From a virus, in the IMG/VR virus record IMGVR_UViG_3300046006_002139, positions 1 to 26,660 of that record: a stretch of 26,660 nt of DNA, one strand, 5' to 3'. The notes beneath the pieces were generated by a model. It ran no database searches. It had not been told where the DNA came from and was given only the letters and a program-made list of their open reading frames with translations. The position numbers and the translations under genes are program-made. Every line of letters begins with the position of its first letter. Position 1 is the first letter of the stretch. This document shows positions 10,259 through 18,530 of this stretch, in pieces.

Positions 10259-13090
10259 TTAATTCACTCCTATATTAATTGCACCTAATTGATTCAGAGT
10301 TCTGTACAATCTATAGTTGGTAGTAACACCATTACCGTTTGTCACAGGAACGATTTGATAATACCAGCCGTTCTGAACTTGGTTATATAAAGGATCATCA
10401 GAAACTGTCACCATTCCTACTGGGAATCCACCAGCAAAGAATCCACTAGTAGGTGAACTTACTGACGGTGAACCTAACGCGTCGTCCCATGCAAAATATT
10501 TGTAAGTACCAGAAGTCGTAAACGAGTATGTACCATTTTTAGTAGTCGTTGATATTGGCAATGAGGTTAATGCAGCAATTCCTGCTGAAGTTAAAGTTGT
10601 TGCTGGCGCTGGGCCGTAGAAAATTTTAAAATTCCATCTTACAGAATAGTTACGAGTAACCGGTCCTCCATTAGTATTTGTAGCTTGTATAAGAAAATTA
10701 CGCACACCTGGTAAATTTTGTGTTATTGAAGGATACACTGAAGTATACGGAGTAGCACTGAATGCTAAAGCTGTACCTCCTGGGTTTATCGGTATATTTC
10801 CCCCCGGTAAACCTTCAACATCGTATAAATTAATTGAGTTAGGTATGATATTTGCCGCGTTAGACGCAGTCCATGTATAAATTCTATTTGCCGCAATAGT
10901 AGCACCTACTTCTAAAGATGTTGCTTGACCAGTCATTCCAAACGATGTAAACTGTGGAACCTGATACGGATATAAAAGTGCGTCCCACATTTGTTGCATA
11001 TTTTGGTTTGTAAATGTAGAGCCAGCAGGGATACCACCAATACCTACAGCAGTAGGTGTTGAGTTACTATAAGTAACATTAATACCTGTCCATCCTGTGT
11101 CATAATCCGCACTAGATAATTTAACTAAAACTTGTCCGGTCGTACCACCTGTTGGGCCAAGACTTGCAGGGCCAGTTGGACCAGTTGGACCAGTATCACC
11201 AGTAGGTCCTGTTACTCCCGCTCCAGTTTCTCCGGTAGCTCCAGTTGGGCCAGTAGGACCTGTTACACCAATGCCAGTTGCTCCAGTAGGACCTATAGGA
11301 CCGCCCGCAGGACCAGTAGGTCCAACATCTCCAGTAGCTCCAGTAGGGCCGGTCGGACCAGGAACAGTTGAATCAGCACCCGTAGGTCCAGTAGGCCCAG
11401 GTACTGTTGAAGGTGCGCCCGAGGGACCAGGTGCACCAGGAATACCTTGTTGTCCTGTAGGACCAGTTATACTTACACCCGTTGCTCCAACAGGTCCTGT
11501 AGGCCCAGTAGGCCCAGGTACTGTTGAAGGAGCACCAGGAATACCTGTAGGTCCAGGGACGGTTGAAGCAGGACCAGTTGCACCAGTTGCACCAGCAGGA
11601 CCGGTTGCTCCAGTTTTACCAGTAGCACCCACAGCGCCTGCTGGACCTGTTACACCAGTAGCACCAATAGGGCCAGTAGGGCCAGCAGCACCAGTGTCAC
11701 CCGTTATTCCAGCAGGGCCTGTAGGACCAGTAGCTCCAGTAGGGCCACCAGCAGCACCAGTTGGGCCAGGAGGTCCAACTATACTTCCGCCAGCAATAGG
11801 AATTAAACTCCCTGCTGCAATAGAAGCTGCTAAGCTAGAACTATAATGATTATCAATTACTTGATATATTATGTGTGAGTTACGATCTAAAATTATTGAG
11901 TCTGATACCCAAGAACGATCCGACTCATATAACTGTTCTGAATTTTTTTGAACATATAATAAGTCAGGTGGGTTAAGAGCTTGTACCTCATACGTTGAGT
12001 TATTAGTTGCATTACTTAAAGGTCTTAATTGATGAGTAGAAAAAACTCCATAGTTAGCAGGTACAAAAACTACACCTAATACCAATTCATCGTCTGGTAT
12101 AACCGGTGGTTGAAGTATTAAGTAATCTGATACATCACCCAAAGTAATAAATGTAGTTGTAGTTAAAGTAGATGGCTTAGAAATACTAGCAGTACCAACA
12201 CCAACACCTGTAATTACGGTTCCGTATGGTAAACCTTCAGCTAAAACAATATCACCAATTGTAATTCCAGGAGTTTGTGGAGTAATACCAGTTATTGTAG
12301 TAGAACCTTGTGTTAAGTTTGCATAAAACCCTAATTGATTACCGAAAGCATCAATTGAAACTGCATACGCGCCAGAATTAACAGTTCCTGTGCTTGGTGA
12401 TGATAATGTTATTCCGTAATCATAAACCGCGGTTGCTGTAATTCCTGGAGCTAATCCTGGACCAATGATAGCATCACCAATGTTTATTCCGCTAACAGTC
12501 CCAGTCCCTAATGTAAATGCTAAATTAACACTTGCATTATCATTTCCTAAAAAAGTAACAGGTCTTCCTACAGTATATAAATCACCTTCATACACTTTAA
12601 ATTTACCACGATACTCATCAGTAAAACCTGGTGTAGTTGTTTGATTAGGATAGTCACTAGAAAAAGTAATTACATCATAACGCCCACGAGATAAGTCAGG
12701 GTTAGGATTAATTGTAAAATCACCAAGCGCAGTAGATTCAACATGCCAATATGATTTTCCGTTAATACGTGCTGAACCGCTTTTAGCTGCAAGGTAAAGA
12801 GGGCTACCACTGCCAGACGCAGGTTTCTTTAAAACTAAGCCATCAAGAATAGCTTTAGGCGCATTCAGTTCAAGAATTTCTTGACCATCATTACTATAAA
12901 CGCGTCCAGACGAAAGGTCAATAACCTCTTCGCCTTTATAAATAGTTCTTTCATTGAAATCGTTTGGATTGTCAATATGGTTGGTACCAGGTATAGCCGC
13001 ATTAGGACGTCTATCAGTATTTGTAACAGAATTGTAAAATTTTACAATTCGTCTAACAAACGAGGTAATAAGATTTGTTTTGTTGCTCAC
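10259..13090 (-). CDS. Collagen-like virion appendage protein, 943 aa
   Basis: Begins at GTG 13090, one base after the upstream gene's stop. Residues 1-435 form a globular N-terminal region that looks phage-structural ([19 protein letters not shown], later [18 protein letters not shown] and a second related [18 protein letters not shown] unit). Those two segments share the G-D-x-I/V, G-L-x-x-G, T-x-V/I pattern and may be a duplicated small barrel. A Gly-X-Y tract follows at about residues 437-650 with PGPTGPTG and ATGPTG triplets. The C-terminal 290 residues are globular, with [18 protein letters not shown] at their start, a phrase commonly following collagen stalks in phage fibres. It is followed by the 1337-residue collagen-like gene after 17 nt. 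The two probably build connected or alternative trimeric fibres; this is inferred. Confidence 0.86.
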   Translation of the reverse strand: MSNKTNLITSFVRRIVKFYNSVTNTDRRPNAAIPGTNHIDNPNDFNERTIYKGEEVIDLSSGRVYSNDGQEILELNAPKAILDGLVLKKPASGSGSPLYLAAKSGSARINGKSYWHVESTALGDFTINPNPDLSRGRYDVITFSSDYPNQTTTPGFTDEYRGKFKVYEGDLYTVGRPVTFLGNDNASVNLAFTLGTGTVSGINIGDAIIGPGLAPGITATAVYDYGITLSSPSTGTVNSGAYAVSIDAFGNQLGFYANLTQGSTTITGITPQTPGITIGDIVLAEGLPYGTVITGVGVGTASISKPSTLTTTTFITLGDVSDYLILQPPVIPDDELVLGVVFVPANYGVFSTHQLRPLSNATNNSTYEVQALNPPDLLYVQKNSEQLYESDRSWVSDSIILDRNSHIIYQVIDNHYSSSLAASIAAGSLIPIAGGSIVGPPGPTGAAGGPTGATGPTGPAGITGDTGAAGPTGPIGATGVTGPAGAVGATGKTGATGPAGATGATGPASTVPGPTGIPGAPSTVPGPTGPTGPVGATGVSITGPTGQQGIPGAPGPSGAPSTVPGPTGPTGADSTVPGPTGPTGATGDVGPTGPAGGPIGPTGATGIGVTGPTGPTGATGETGAGVTGPTGDTGPTGPTGPASLGPTGGTTGQVLVKLSSADYDTGWTGINVTYSNSTPTAVGIGGIPAGSTFTNQNMQQMWDALLYPYQVPQFTSFGMTGQATSLEVGATIAANRIYTWTASNAANIIPNSINLYDVEGLPGGNIPINPGGTALAFSATPYTSVYPSITQNLPGVRNFLIQATNTNGGPVTRNYSVRWNFKIFYGPAPATTLTSAGIAALTSLPISTTTKNGTYSFTTSGTYKYFAWDDALGSPSVSSPTSGFFAGGFPVGMVTVSDDPLYNQVQNGWYYQIVPVTNGNGVTTNYRLYRTLNQLGAINIGVN
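11148..11780 (-). repeat. Gly-X-Y collagen tract of the 943-aa protein
   Basis: About 210 codons of Gly-X-Y repeats, with Pro-Thr and Ala-Thr as the usual X-Y pairs and several interruptions of the type [10 protein letters not shown]. The same interruptions occur in the neighbouring 1337-residue protein, suggesting the two stalks share ancestry or exchange segments. Boundaries approximate. Confidence 0.88.
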
Positions 13091-13091
13091 T

Positions 13092-13508
13092 TTAATTTCT
13101 TATTGCTTTTTTATTTAGTGCATCTCTAATTTCAGCTGCATATTCATAGTCTTCTTTCTCGACTGCTTTTGCTAAGGCTTTTTCTAAAGCACCTCTAGAT
13201 TTTTTGTCTTCTTCATAAACAAATTCAGCTAAACGAAAAATAACTCGAATGTCTCCAATTGAATCGTCTTCACGATCCCAAAAGATTATCCAGCTACCGT
13301 ATGAAATGTAGTTTAGATTTTCTAGCAGCATGTGGTCAAATATGCTATGTAATTCATTTCGTAATTCTGAAACTGATGGCAATCTTTTAAAAGTTTCTTT
13401 ATCATCAGTAATTTCCCATAGGATATTATTGTTCTTATGATAACTTTTAATTTTACGCCAGTCTATACTTTGCATTACTCTCTCGAAGGCTACAACATAT
13501 TGATTCAT
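13092..13508 (-). CDS. Hypothetical protein with C-terminal UVR-like motif
   Basis: 138 residues. The N-terminal 95 residues form an alpha/beta domain I do not recognise ([40 protein letters not shown]). The C-terminus [20 protein letters not shown] followed by RDALNKK matches the UVR two-helix motif better than the copy in the 97-residue protein at 3395-3688. ATG 13508 is preceded at 13528-13540 by the ATAATGATATATA element, and the stop is one base before the GTG of the 943-residue fibre gene. It therefore opens the appendage operon. A chaperone or assembly role is possible from position but unproven. Confidence 0.8.
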   Translation of the reverse strand: MNQYVVAFERVMQSIDWRKIKSYHKNNNILWEITDDKETFKRLPSVSELRNELHSIFDHMLLENLNYISYGSWIIFWDREDDSIGDIRVIFRLAEFVYEEDKKSRGALEKALAKAVEKEDYEYAAEIRDALNKKAIRN

Positions 13509-13527
13509 GACACAACACTATTTTTAC

Positions 13528-13540
13528 TATATATCATTAT
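13528..13540 (-). promoter_or_regulatory. Candidate phage late promoter (ATAATGATATATA) of the appendage operon
   Basis: The 13-mer ATAATGATATATA on the minus strand ends 19 nt before ATG 13508. The identical 13-mer occurs before the gene at 18490, and shorter GATATATA forms precede other genes at similar distances. It is read as a -10-like late promoter element. Confidence 0.6.
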
Positions 13541-13583
13541 AGATGTTGGTATGAAAACAATAAGTGGGTAAAGATTTTGCTAT

Positions 13584-13889
13584 CTAGCTAGAAGTAGATA
13601 ATCCCATAACTTGAGTCTCTTCCTTGTTCGGGCCTGCTTCTATAAGAGTTTTTATTCTCATATAATATATTGCTCCTTCAACAAGCGAAGTGCTTGGGAA
13701 ACGTATTATTTGGCCTCCAACGGTTTCAATTATCAGCCATGATTCTGGACTCCAATTAAAAACATGAATACCAATGATGTGAGGTTCTTGTGCGGAAATT
13801 AGTGGACCGCCTTGTGTTAAATCAACAGAACTTTTTTCAGCAAAGAAAATATCTGTGATAGGGTAAAATTTTGATGTTATGTATGACAT
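13584..13889 (-). CDS. Hypothetical protein, 101 aa, probable small structural protein
   Basis: Unrecognised. The sequence is strand-rich (YITSKFYPITDIFFAEKSSV, PHIIGIHVFNWSPESWLIIE) and has no membrane segment or catalytic motif, like a small beta-barrel virion component. ATG 13889 is 11 nt after the stop of the 376-residue gene. A weaker GATATATG element at 13914-13921, inside the end of that gene, could give it extra expression, but co-transcription is sufficient. Confidence 0.72.
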   Translation of the reverse strand: MSYITSKFYPITDIFFAEKSSVDLTQGGPLISAQEPHIIGIHVFNWSPESWLIIETVGGQIIRFPSTSLVEGAIYYMRIKTLIEAGPNKEETQVMGLSTSS

Positions 13890-13900
13890 ATAAAAATGTG

Positions 13901-15031
13901 TTATCTACCAATCATATATCTTACAGGTATATCAAAGGCATGAGGGTTTTTAAGTACAACAGTTTCTATAAAGCAACGGTCAGCATCTCCTGTATCAGTT
14001 GCTCCTGACAAGAATAAAAATTCTCCTACATTTATCCATCTTGGAGTTGCAGGACCGTAAACGTTTGACATTGTGTAACCTGAATACGCAGAGTTAAGTG
14101 GCGCATCAAGTTCAATATCTTTTCCGTTTAAATATTCTATGTTAGCTCTAAACGGTACGCCATTGTCAACTTTCATTAAATCATTAAATGCAAAATGATA
14201 ACCTATGTGATCTGTTGCTGTAGTGTAATCCCATTCACAGTCAACTGATGTTACCAACGTTTTAATAATTACATTTGTGTCTGGATTATTTACTTCATCA
14301 TACTCTCCACGATTAACGTATTGAAAAAACTTTTGATTTGATTTCATATCACCTGACGCATCTGCACACCCACAAGTAGAAACATCTACTTTATTATAGT
14401 CAGGGAAAACTAAAATATACTTAACTCGGCCTTTAGGATATTTTGTATACGGAGTAAGAAGAGTTCCTGGTGATTTTAATTCATTAACACTACCATCATC
14501 AAATGTAAATACATGACGCAACTTAGTACTCTTATTATTTGCTCTTATAGTTAAGATACCCGTTGTTAATGTAGTAGCCACATCAAATGCAATTTTAGAT
14601 ATCATTAACGGGTGGTTACTATAGACTGTGTTTATAGCAGTTGGAAAATCTGCATATAATGGATTATTACTATCAATAGTAAAAGAAAACGAGTCTATGA
14701 AGTTTAAGTTTTCATCATATAAAGTATATGAGTGAGAAGACCCATTACGAAATACCGTTGGGTTAACTGTTGTCTTAAGTGAATCAAAACTAAAAGTTTC
14801 ATTTAACGGTCCGTACTCAGCAATATCATCAATGTTAATAACTCTCTCTGTACCCGCTTTAAGTGTAAGTGTTCCTTCAGTATGTTCAGCAATAGGAATG
14901 AATAATGAATTAAGATCTAGTGATGCTAATTTACTTATACCTTTTACAACACTTGCTAATTTACATTCAGATATTCTAAATGCAAGAATAGAATAATCTG
15001 GAGGACAAACAATTGGCGGTTTTAATGACAT
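13901..15031 (-). CDS. Hypothetical protein, 376 aa, probable virion structural protein
   Basis: I do not recognise the family. The protein is soluble and strand-rich through most of its length (TLYDENLNFIDSFSFTID, GILTIRANNKSTKLRHVFTF), contains a CGCAD cluster near residue 220, and ends with ETVVLKNPHAFDIPVRYMIG. Composition, with many Asn, Thr, Asp and aromatic residues, resembles phage baseplate, neck or fibre proteins. It lies between a membrane-protein gene and a small 101-residue gene within the structural block. The start ATG 15031 falls 19 nt before the end of the candidate -1 extension of the upstream gene (15050), so the two would be tightly packed if that extension is real. Confidence 0.8.
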   Translation of the reverse strand: MSLKPPIVCPPDYSILAFRISECKLASVVKGISKLASLDLNSLFIPIAEHTEGTLTLKAGTERVINIDDIAEYGPLNETFSFDSLKTTVNPTVFRNGSSHSYTLYDENLNFIDSFSFTIDSNNPLYADFPTAINTVYSNHPLMISKIAFDVATTLTTGILTIRANNKSTKLRHVFTFDDGSVNELKSPGTLLTPYTKYPKGRVKYILVFPDYNKVDVSTCGCADASGDMKSNQKFFQYVNRGEYDEVNNPDTNVIIKTLVTSVDCEWDYTTATDHIGYHFAFNDLMKVDNGVPFRANIEYLNGKDIELDAPLNSAYSGYTMSNVYGPATPRWINVGEFLFLSGATDTGDADRCFIETVVLKNPHAFDIPVRYMIGR

Positions 15032-15049
15032 TTTGGTTTAACGGTCTTT

Positions 15050-15155
15050 TTAAAAATTAACACCGGGTCTTACCTGCGGGTTAAGTTTTTTCTTTACTTT
15101 TACTTTAGGCGTATAAGATAAATCAAAGTAAGAGTTTAAATCAAACTTTTTTTTT
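15050..15155 (-). other. Candidate -1 frameshift extension of the membrane-protein gene
   Basis: The 0-frame gene ends at TAA 15136 just after a run of nine A residues (minus strand, 15155-15147). From that run the -1 frame is open to TAA at 15050 and would add about 33 residues: KFDLNSYFDLSYTPK, then a basic KVKVKKK patch and NPQVRPGVNF. This fills almost all of the 104-nt gap before the next gene at 15031, and the codons and composition look protein-like. It could be programmed ribosomal slippage at A_AAA_AAA, transcriptional slippage, or an error in homopolymer length in the sequence. Confidence 0.55.
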
Positions 15156-16074
15156 CACCATCAGTTATATTATCTATTTCTACAGATTCTTCAGTTTCAG
15201 CAAATTCTTTAATAACTTGTTCTTGATTAACTGGTGCTATAGTTTTTGGAAGTTTAGCTATTTCTTCAACCACTTCTTTTTGAGTTCCAACAAAATTGTT
15301 GCCATCTTCAAGTTCCGCAACAAGTTCAGCTTCTTTCTCAGGACTAATATCTAATCCTTTCATTTCAAGAGCGTCTTCAATAAATGGTAGTTCTTCTTTA
15401 TCTTCTAAACGGTATTGTGAATTAGCAAGAGCTGTTGGTTCTTCATCAGCTTGTTCATAAGTTGGAAGTTTACCTTCTTCTTTTAATTCTTCAACAATTT
15501 TAGCAACTCTATTTTGCTCTGCTTTTAAATCAACAACAGGAACTTCTATTTCGCGAGGCGCTTCATGTATGTTGGCATCATCACCAATAGCTGGTCTGAT
15601 ATAATCAACAAGTGATTTGATAAAACCTAAAGCAACAAGTGGTAAGATTGCTCCACTTATAATAGATAGGACTCTTTTTTGATAAAGTGGATCTTCATCA
15701 ACAAGTCCAAATAATTCAACCCAAGATTTAAAGTCTGTTAGATTGTTATATGCAAAGTATGTGTTACCCATCATTTGCATACAAGTTAAAATAATGAATA
15801 AGCCCCAAATTAGAGACTTATTCATTTTATCTAATACTATGATTGACGCAAGCGATGCAGCGGCTCCAATTTCAAAAGCAACCGCTAATGAAACTGCTAA
15901 CCAATACGGGTTGGATAAACTAAAGAACTCAATAACGTGAATCGTTGATATAACGCTCACAATTGCATACAAACTTACAAAGGTTGTAATAATGAATCCG
16001 TGTAGTAAATTATTTCTTTTCACTTTCAAGTTTAGTAATTTCAGAGTCAATTGCTGTTTGGCGATTAACATCAA
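15136..16074 (-). CDS. Four-helix membrane protein with long acidic cytoplasmic tail
   Basis: 312 residues by the 0 frame. Four hydrophobic segments are visible at about 26-50, 57-80, 87-108 and 135-155, followed by a Glu-rich soluble tail (165-312) with coiled-coil-like stretches. I do not recognise the family. The ATG at 16074 overlaps the upstream gene by 65 nt, more than elsewhere in the window. An in-frame GTG at 16023 would cut the overlap to 14 nt and still precede the first membrane segment, so it is a good alternative start. The 3' end is also odd: an A9 run precedes the stop and the -1 frame continues for 33 codons. Possible roles include inner-membrane modification, lysis control or exclusion; none is shown. 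Confidence 0.78.
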   Translation of the reverse strand: MMLIAKQQLTLKLLNLKVKRNNLLHGFIITTFVSLYAIVSVISTIHVIEFFSLSNPYWLAVSLAVAFEIGAAASLASIIVLDKMNKSLIWGLFIILTCMQMMGNTYFAYNNLTDFKSWVELFGLVDEDPLYQKRVLSIISGAILPLVALGFIKSLVDYIRPAIGDDANIHEAPREIEVPVVDLKAEQNRVAKIVEELKEEGKLPTYEQADEEPTALANSQYRLEDKEELPFIEDALEMKGLDISPEKEAELVAELEDGNNFVGTQKEVVEEIAKLPKTIAPVNQEQVIKEFAETEESVEIDNITDGEKKSLI

Positions 16075-16300
16075 GTATTCTACGGTCAGTAGATTGGATC
16101 ATTCTCTTTTCGGCTTTTAAACCTTCAATTTGAATTTCCTTTTTAGTTGCACAAGAATCTAATCTTGCTTCAACTTTGTCAAGACGTTTGTTAATACTTT
16201 TAACATCGCCTGAGCCACATGTATTCAAGAAGATTGCTACCAATAATACGATAGCAATCTTTTGAAAATGTGTATTAAGTATGTCAGTGATTTTATTCAT
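16010..16300 (-). CDS. Small membrane-anchored coiled-coil protein
   Basis: 96 residues. Residues 14-27 (QKIAIVLLVAIFLN) form a single hydrophobic segment followed by TCGSGD. C28 lies where a lipobox cysteine might be, but L-N-T-C is a poor match, so anchoring by the helix is as likely as lipidation. Residues 33-95 are a charged heptad-like coiled coil (INKRLDKVEARLD, ITKLESEKK). It sits between a 187-residue helical protein (11-nt gap) and the four-helix membrane protein. An outer or inner spanin subunit is one idea because of the anchor plus coiled coil, but no second spanin gene is evident. Function unassigned. Confidence 0.75.
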   Translation of the reverse strand: MNKITDILNTHFQKIAIVLLVAIFLNTCGSGDVKSINKRLDKVEARLDSCATKKEIQIEGLKAEKRMIQSTDRRILDVNRQTAIDSEITKLESEKK

Positions 16301-16311
16301 CAGTGCCCAAT

Positions 16312-16875
16312 TTATTTTGCTTCGTTTTCTAACGCAATTTCAGCAATAAGTTGATCTTCATATTCAGATACAGCTCCTTGGTCAATTGCATTCATTACTT
16401 GACCTAAATCTCTCTCCATTTGGTCTTTCTTATCTTTGTCTTGTTTAGCACGAGATAAAGCGTCTGTCACCGGTTTTAAGATTTCATTAAAGTAGTGTAC
16501 AGCTGAATTTAAACCAACTCCTGTTTCTTTTGACAAGAAGTAGTAAATTGCTTCAAGAGCTAAGATAGGTAACATAAGTTCATTACGTTTACCAGATTTT
16601 AAATCTTTAACAATAGTTTCTAACTGACGAGCTGTTTCAATGATTCCCATTGATTCAGAGAAATTCCATTTAGCATCGTTAGTAATAAAATAATGTAAAG
16701 CTTCTGCTACTTTACCTTTACCTTCAATAAGATATTGCTTTGATTCCAATTCTTTACGGAAATCATTTAATCTTTGTTCAAGATCTGCGGCAAGTTGTTT
16801 TCTTTGTTCTAATTTTCCATCTACATCGATAGGACCTTTTTCAATAGTAAGAACGGCGTCTTTAGTTTTAGTCAT
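16312..16875 (-). CDS. Hypothetical helical protein, 187 aa
   Basis: Unrecognised. Almost entirely helical by composition: a coiled coil at about 20-50 (LEQRKQLAADLEQRLNDFRK), a more globular helical centre (LPILALEAIYYFLSKETG), and a second charged helix at 140-187. No membrane segment or catalytic motif is visible. ATG 16875 is preceded by GATATATA at 16896-16903, and it is followed closely by the membrane-anchored 96-residue gene, so it probably starts the transcript that runs through to 13584. Confidence 0.75.
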   Translation of the reverse strand: MTKTKDAVLTIEKGPIDVDGKLEQRKQLAADLEQRLNDFRKELESKQYLIEGKGKVAEALHYFITNDAKWNFSESMGIIETARQLETIVKDLKSGKRNELMLPILALEAIYYFLSKETGVGLNSAVHYFNEILKPVTDALSRAKQDKDKKDQMERDLGQVMNAIDQGAVSEYEDQLIAEIALENEAK

Positions 16876-16895
16876 AATATTTGTTTTTCTTAATT

Positions 16896-16903
16896 TATAT
16901 ATC
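16896..16903 (-). promoter_or_regulatory. Candidate late promoter GATATATA before the 187-aa gene
   Basis: On the minus strand AAGATATATAAATT ends its TATA core 20 nt before ATG 16875. It matches the element found upstream of six other genes in this window in sequence and spacing. Confidence 0.55.
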
Positions 16904-16921
16904 TTGGAGATTTATGTAGGG

Positions 16922-17365
16922 TTAAAATAAGTTAATAACCCAGTTAATTGCGCTCATGATCTCAGTACGAAACACAAAAAGTAATATAAGATAAAAAAGG
17001 TTAACGAATACTTTCCATGTTGTTAAGTATTTAAAAATTGGATAGTACACAATAAGATAAGAATCTGAACCAGGAACTTTTTCACCTGATACTCCAACCA
17101 CTTCACTTAACCCTAATGAGTTAATGTATTTATGACAAGGTATCATTCTTTCACCAAGTTTAATGTCAAGCATTTTTTGATCATCACCTACATCAGCAGG
17201 ATTAGGATTAAAGACGGTGTAAATTCTACCAACCCAATCAACTCTTAAATTAAATCTAATCCAATCTGCGGTTCCGATATTCTTGCGAATAGCTCTTCTT
17301 AATATAATGTAATTTCTTGCATCACTTAAAAAGTTATTTAGATTTCTGAATCTGAATAGTCTCAT
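16922..17365 (-). CDS. Hypothetical protein with C-terminal membrane helix, coupled to the sigma gene
   Basis: 147 residues. The first 115 residues are basic and soluble (FRFRNLNNFLSDARNYIILR, RVDWVGRIYTVFNPNPADVG), and residues 120-147 form one hydrophobic segment, so this is a tail-anchored or C-terminally anchored protein. The start ATG overlaps the sigma-factor stop as ATGA (17365-17362), a typical sign of translational coupling. Being coupled to a sigma factor invites comparison with membrane-bound anti-sigma factors. It lacks the usual N-terminal zinc anti-sigma domain or extracytoplasmic part, so that is only a suggestion. Family not recognised. Confidence 0.77.
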   Translation of the reverse strand: MRLFRFRNLNNFLSDARNYIILRRAIRKNIGTADWIRFNLRVDWVGRIYTVFNPNPADVGDDQKMLDIKLGERMIPCHKYINSLGLSEVVGVSGEKVPGSDSYLIVYYPIFKYLTTWKVFVNLFYLILLFVFRTEIMSAINWVINLF

Positions 17366-18012
17366 GATATTTCTTGATTGTATAATTTAACTAAGTTAGG
17401 ATCTTTTTTCAAAATGTTTTCCCTAACTAATTCTCGTGCCTTACGGATACGAGTTCTAACGGTATTGTGTTTCCAACCAAGTTCTTCAGCAATCTCTTCG
17501 TATTTCTTTTTATCAATTTCACGAAGAGTTAAAACAGTTTTGTATAATTCTGGTAGGTTTCCAATTTCCTCAACTGCCATATCATATAGTAAATCTATTG
17601 GGTGGTCAGTATCAGATAAGAATGCGTCAGATTCTGTTATAGGACCTTTTGCTTCCATGTTAATACCCATTTCTGCCATTGCATCATATGAATAAGTTCT
17701 CTTTTTACTTCTGAAAAATAGCAGAGCCTCATTTCGAGCAATACGATAAACCCAAGTACTGAAATTCCAATACGGATCATACTGATGAATCTTTTGCCAT
17801 ACCTTAGCAAAAGCGGTTGCGATAACCTCGTTACGGTCATCTTGATTAGGAACCAACTCTCTCAAGTAATATGAGATACTTGGCTTAAGACGATGATACA
17901 CATTGGTAAAATCTCTTTCAGATTTAGTTTCAAAAAATGCTAATCCCATTTCTTGAAGTGATTTCGGTTTAGTTGACATAGAGTTTGCTTGAGAATTTTT
18001 AGTTAGTGCCAT
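17362..18012 (-). CDS. Phage-encoded sigma-70 family (ECF-like) RNA polymerase sigma factor
   Basis: 216 residues with the two-domain ECF layout. Region 2 spans about 34-105 (DFTNVYHRLKPSISYYL, then FSTWVYRIARNEALLFFRSK, the promoter-melting helix). A linker of about 40 residues follows, then region 4 at about 149-201 (LPELYKTVLTLREIDKKKY, then ELGWKHNTVRTRIRKARE as helix-turn-helix). No region 1.1 or 3 is present. ATG 18012 is used; M12 is an alternative. It should bind host core RNA polymerase and redirect it, plausibly to the GATATATA elements in this window, as gp55 does for T4 late genes although gp55 is a different branch. Its own upstream region carries TATATTTG, a host-type element. 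The stop overlaps the next gene by ATGA. Confidence 0.93.
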   Translation of the reverse strand: MALTKNSQANSMSTKPKSLQEMGLAFFETKSERDFTNVYHRLKPSISYYLRELVPNQDDRNEVIATAFAKVWQKIHQYDPYWNFSTWVYRIARNEALLFFRSKKRTYSYDAMAEMGINMEAKGPITESDAFLSDTDHPIDLLYDMAVEEIGNLPELYKTVLTLREIDKKKYEEIAEELGWKHNTVRTRIRKARELVRENILKKDPNLVKLYNQEIS

Positions 18013-18046
18013 TAGGATCGTTTAAGTTAAGTTATTATTTATTTTA

Positions 18047-18082
18047 CAAATATAATAAATTTATTGTGAAATAAAAAACAAA
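18047..18082 (-). promoter_or_regulatory. Candidate host-type promoter of the sigma-factor gene
   Basis: On the minus strand TATATTTG (18054-18047) fits the Bacteroidota -7 consensus TAnnTTTG, with TTTG at 18082-18079 upstream. The 24-nt spacing is slightly longer than usual. It lies about 35 nt before ATG 18012. No GATATATA element is seen here, which would fit transcription of this gene by host polymerase before the late phase. Confidence 0.42.
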
Positions 18083-18160
18083 TAGGAATAAAGTTTTTAA
18101 CAAATGACTAAACAGGAAAGAATCGCATAGCAATCCTGTCCTGTCGCATTTATAAGATAA

Positions 18161-18490
18161 TTAGTTAGCTGGTTCTTCAACCTTTGTAAGTTTTCTTACA
18201 GATTCTTTTTTCTCTCCTTTAGGAGCAGGTGCTACTTCTGGTTCTCCAGAAATACCTTCGTTTTCAGTTTCTTGAGTTACAATAACTGGAAGACGGTTAA
18301 ACAATTCAGCTACTTCATTGTAAGGAAATTCTCCAAGGAATTGTACAGTCTGGTTTAATTCAGCTTCTGTAAAAATGAAACCTTCACGGTTAATCAAATT
18401 CATGAAAGCAAATACTGATGTAAATTTCTTAGTGTTAAGAATGTCCGTTACACGAGTTTTAAACTCTGGTGTTACTACGTAATTTTGCAT
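18161..18490 (-). CDS. Hypothetical protein, 109 aa, with Pro/Glu-rich tail
   Basis: Unrecognised. Residues 1-72 form a compact helical domain (TPEFKTRVTDILNTKKFTSV, TEAELNQTVQFLGEFPYNEV), followed by a disordered Glu/Pro/Lys tail (GEPEVAPAPKGEKKES). ATG 18490 is preceded by the full ATAATGATATATA element at 18512-18524, identical to the one before the appendage operon, which argues for strong late expression and perhaps a virion or assembly role. The 148-nt gap after it before the sigma gene contains only a weak inverted repeat and the sigma promoter candidate. Confidence 0.75.
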   Translation of the reverse strand: MQNYVVTPEFKTRVTDILNTKKFTSVFAFMNLINREGFIFTEAELNQTVQFLGEFPYNEVAELFNRLPVIVTQETENEGISGEPEVAPAPKGEKKESVRKLTKVEEPAN

Positions 18491-18511
18491 GTGTCTAATT
18501 TATTTATAGTT

Positions 18512-18524
18512 TATATATCATTAT
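18512..18524 (-). promoter_or_regulatory. Candidate late promoter ATAATGATATATA before the 109-aa gene
   Basis: Identical 13-mer to that at 13528-13540, ending 21 nt before ATG 18490. A TATAAATA octamer also occurs just downstream of it. Recurrence of 13 identical bases at matching distances from two unrelated genes is unlikely by chance even in AT-rich DNA. Confidence 0.62.
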
Positions 18525-18530
18525 GGTTCA

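Noticed and set aside
13914-13921. GATATATG resembling the late element, 25 nt before ATG 13889
   Set aside because: It lies within the coding end of the 376-residue gene (codons for Tyr-Met) and lacks the final A; kept only as a remark in the gene entry.
16216-16260. Possible lipobox (LNTC) in the 96-residue protein, hinting at an outer spanin
   Set aside because: The residues before Cys do not fit the usual small-residue consensus and no partner spanin was found; not called as a lipoprotein.
18112-18139. Inverted repeat ACAGGA / TCCTGT downstream of the 109-residue gene
   Set aside because: The stem is short, the loop long and there is no T run on the minus strand, so it is not a convincing terminator.
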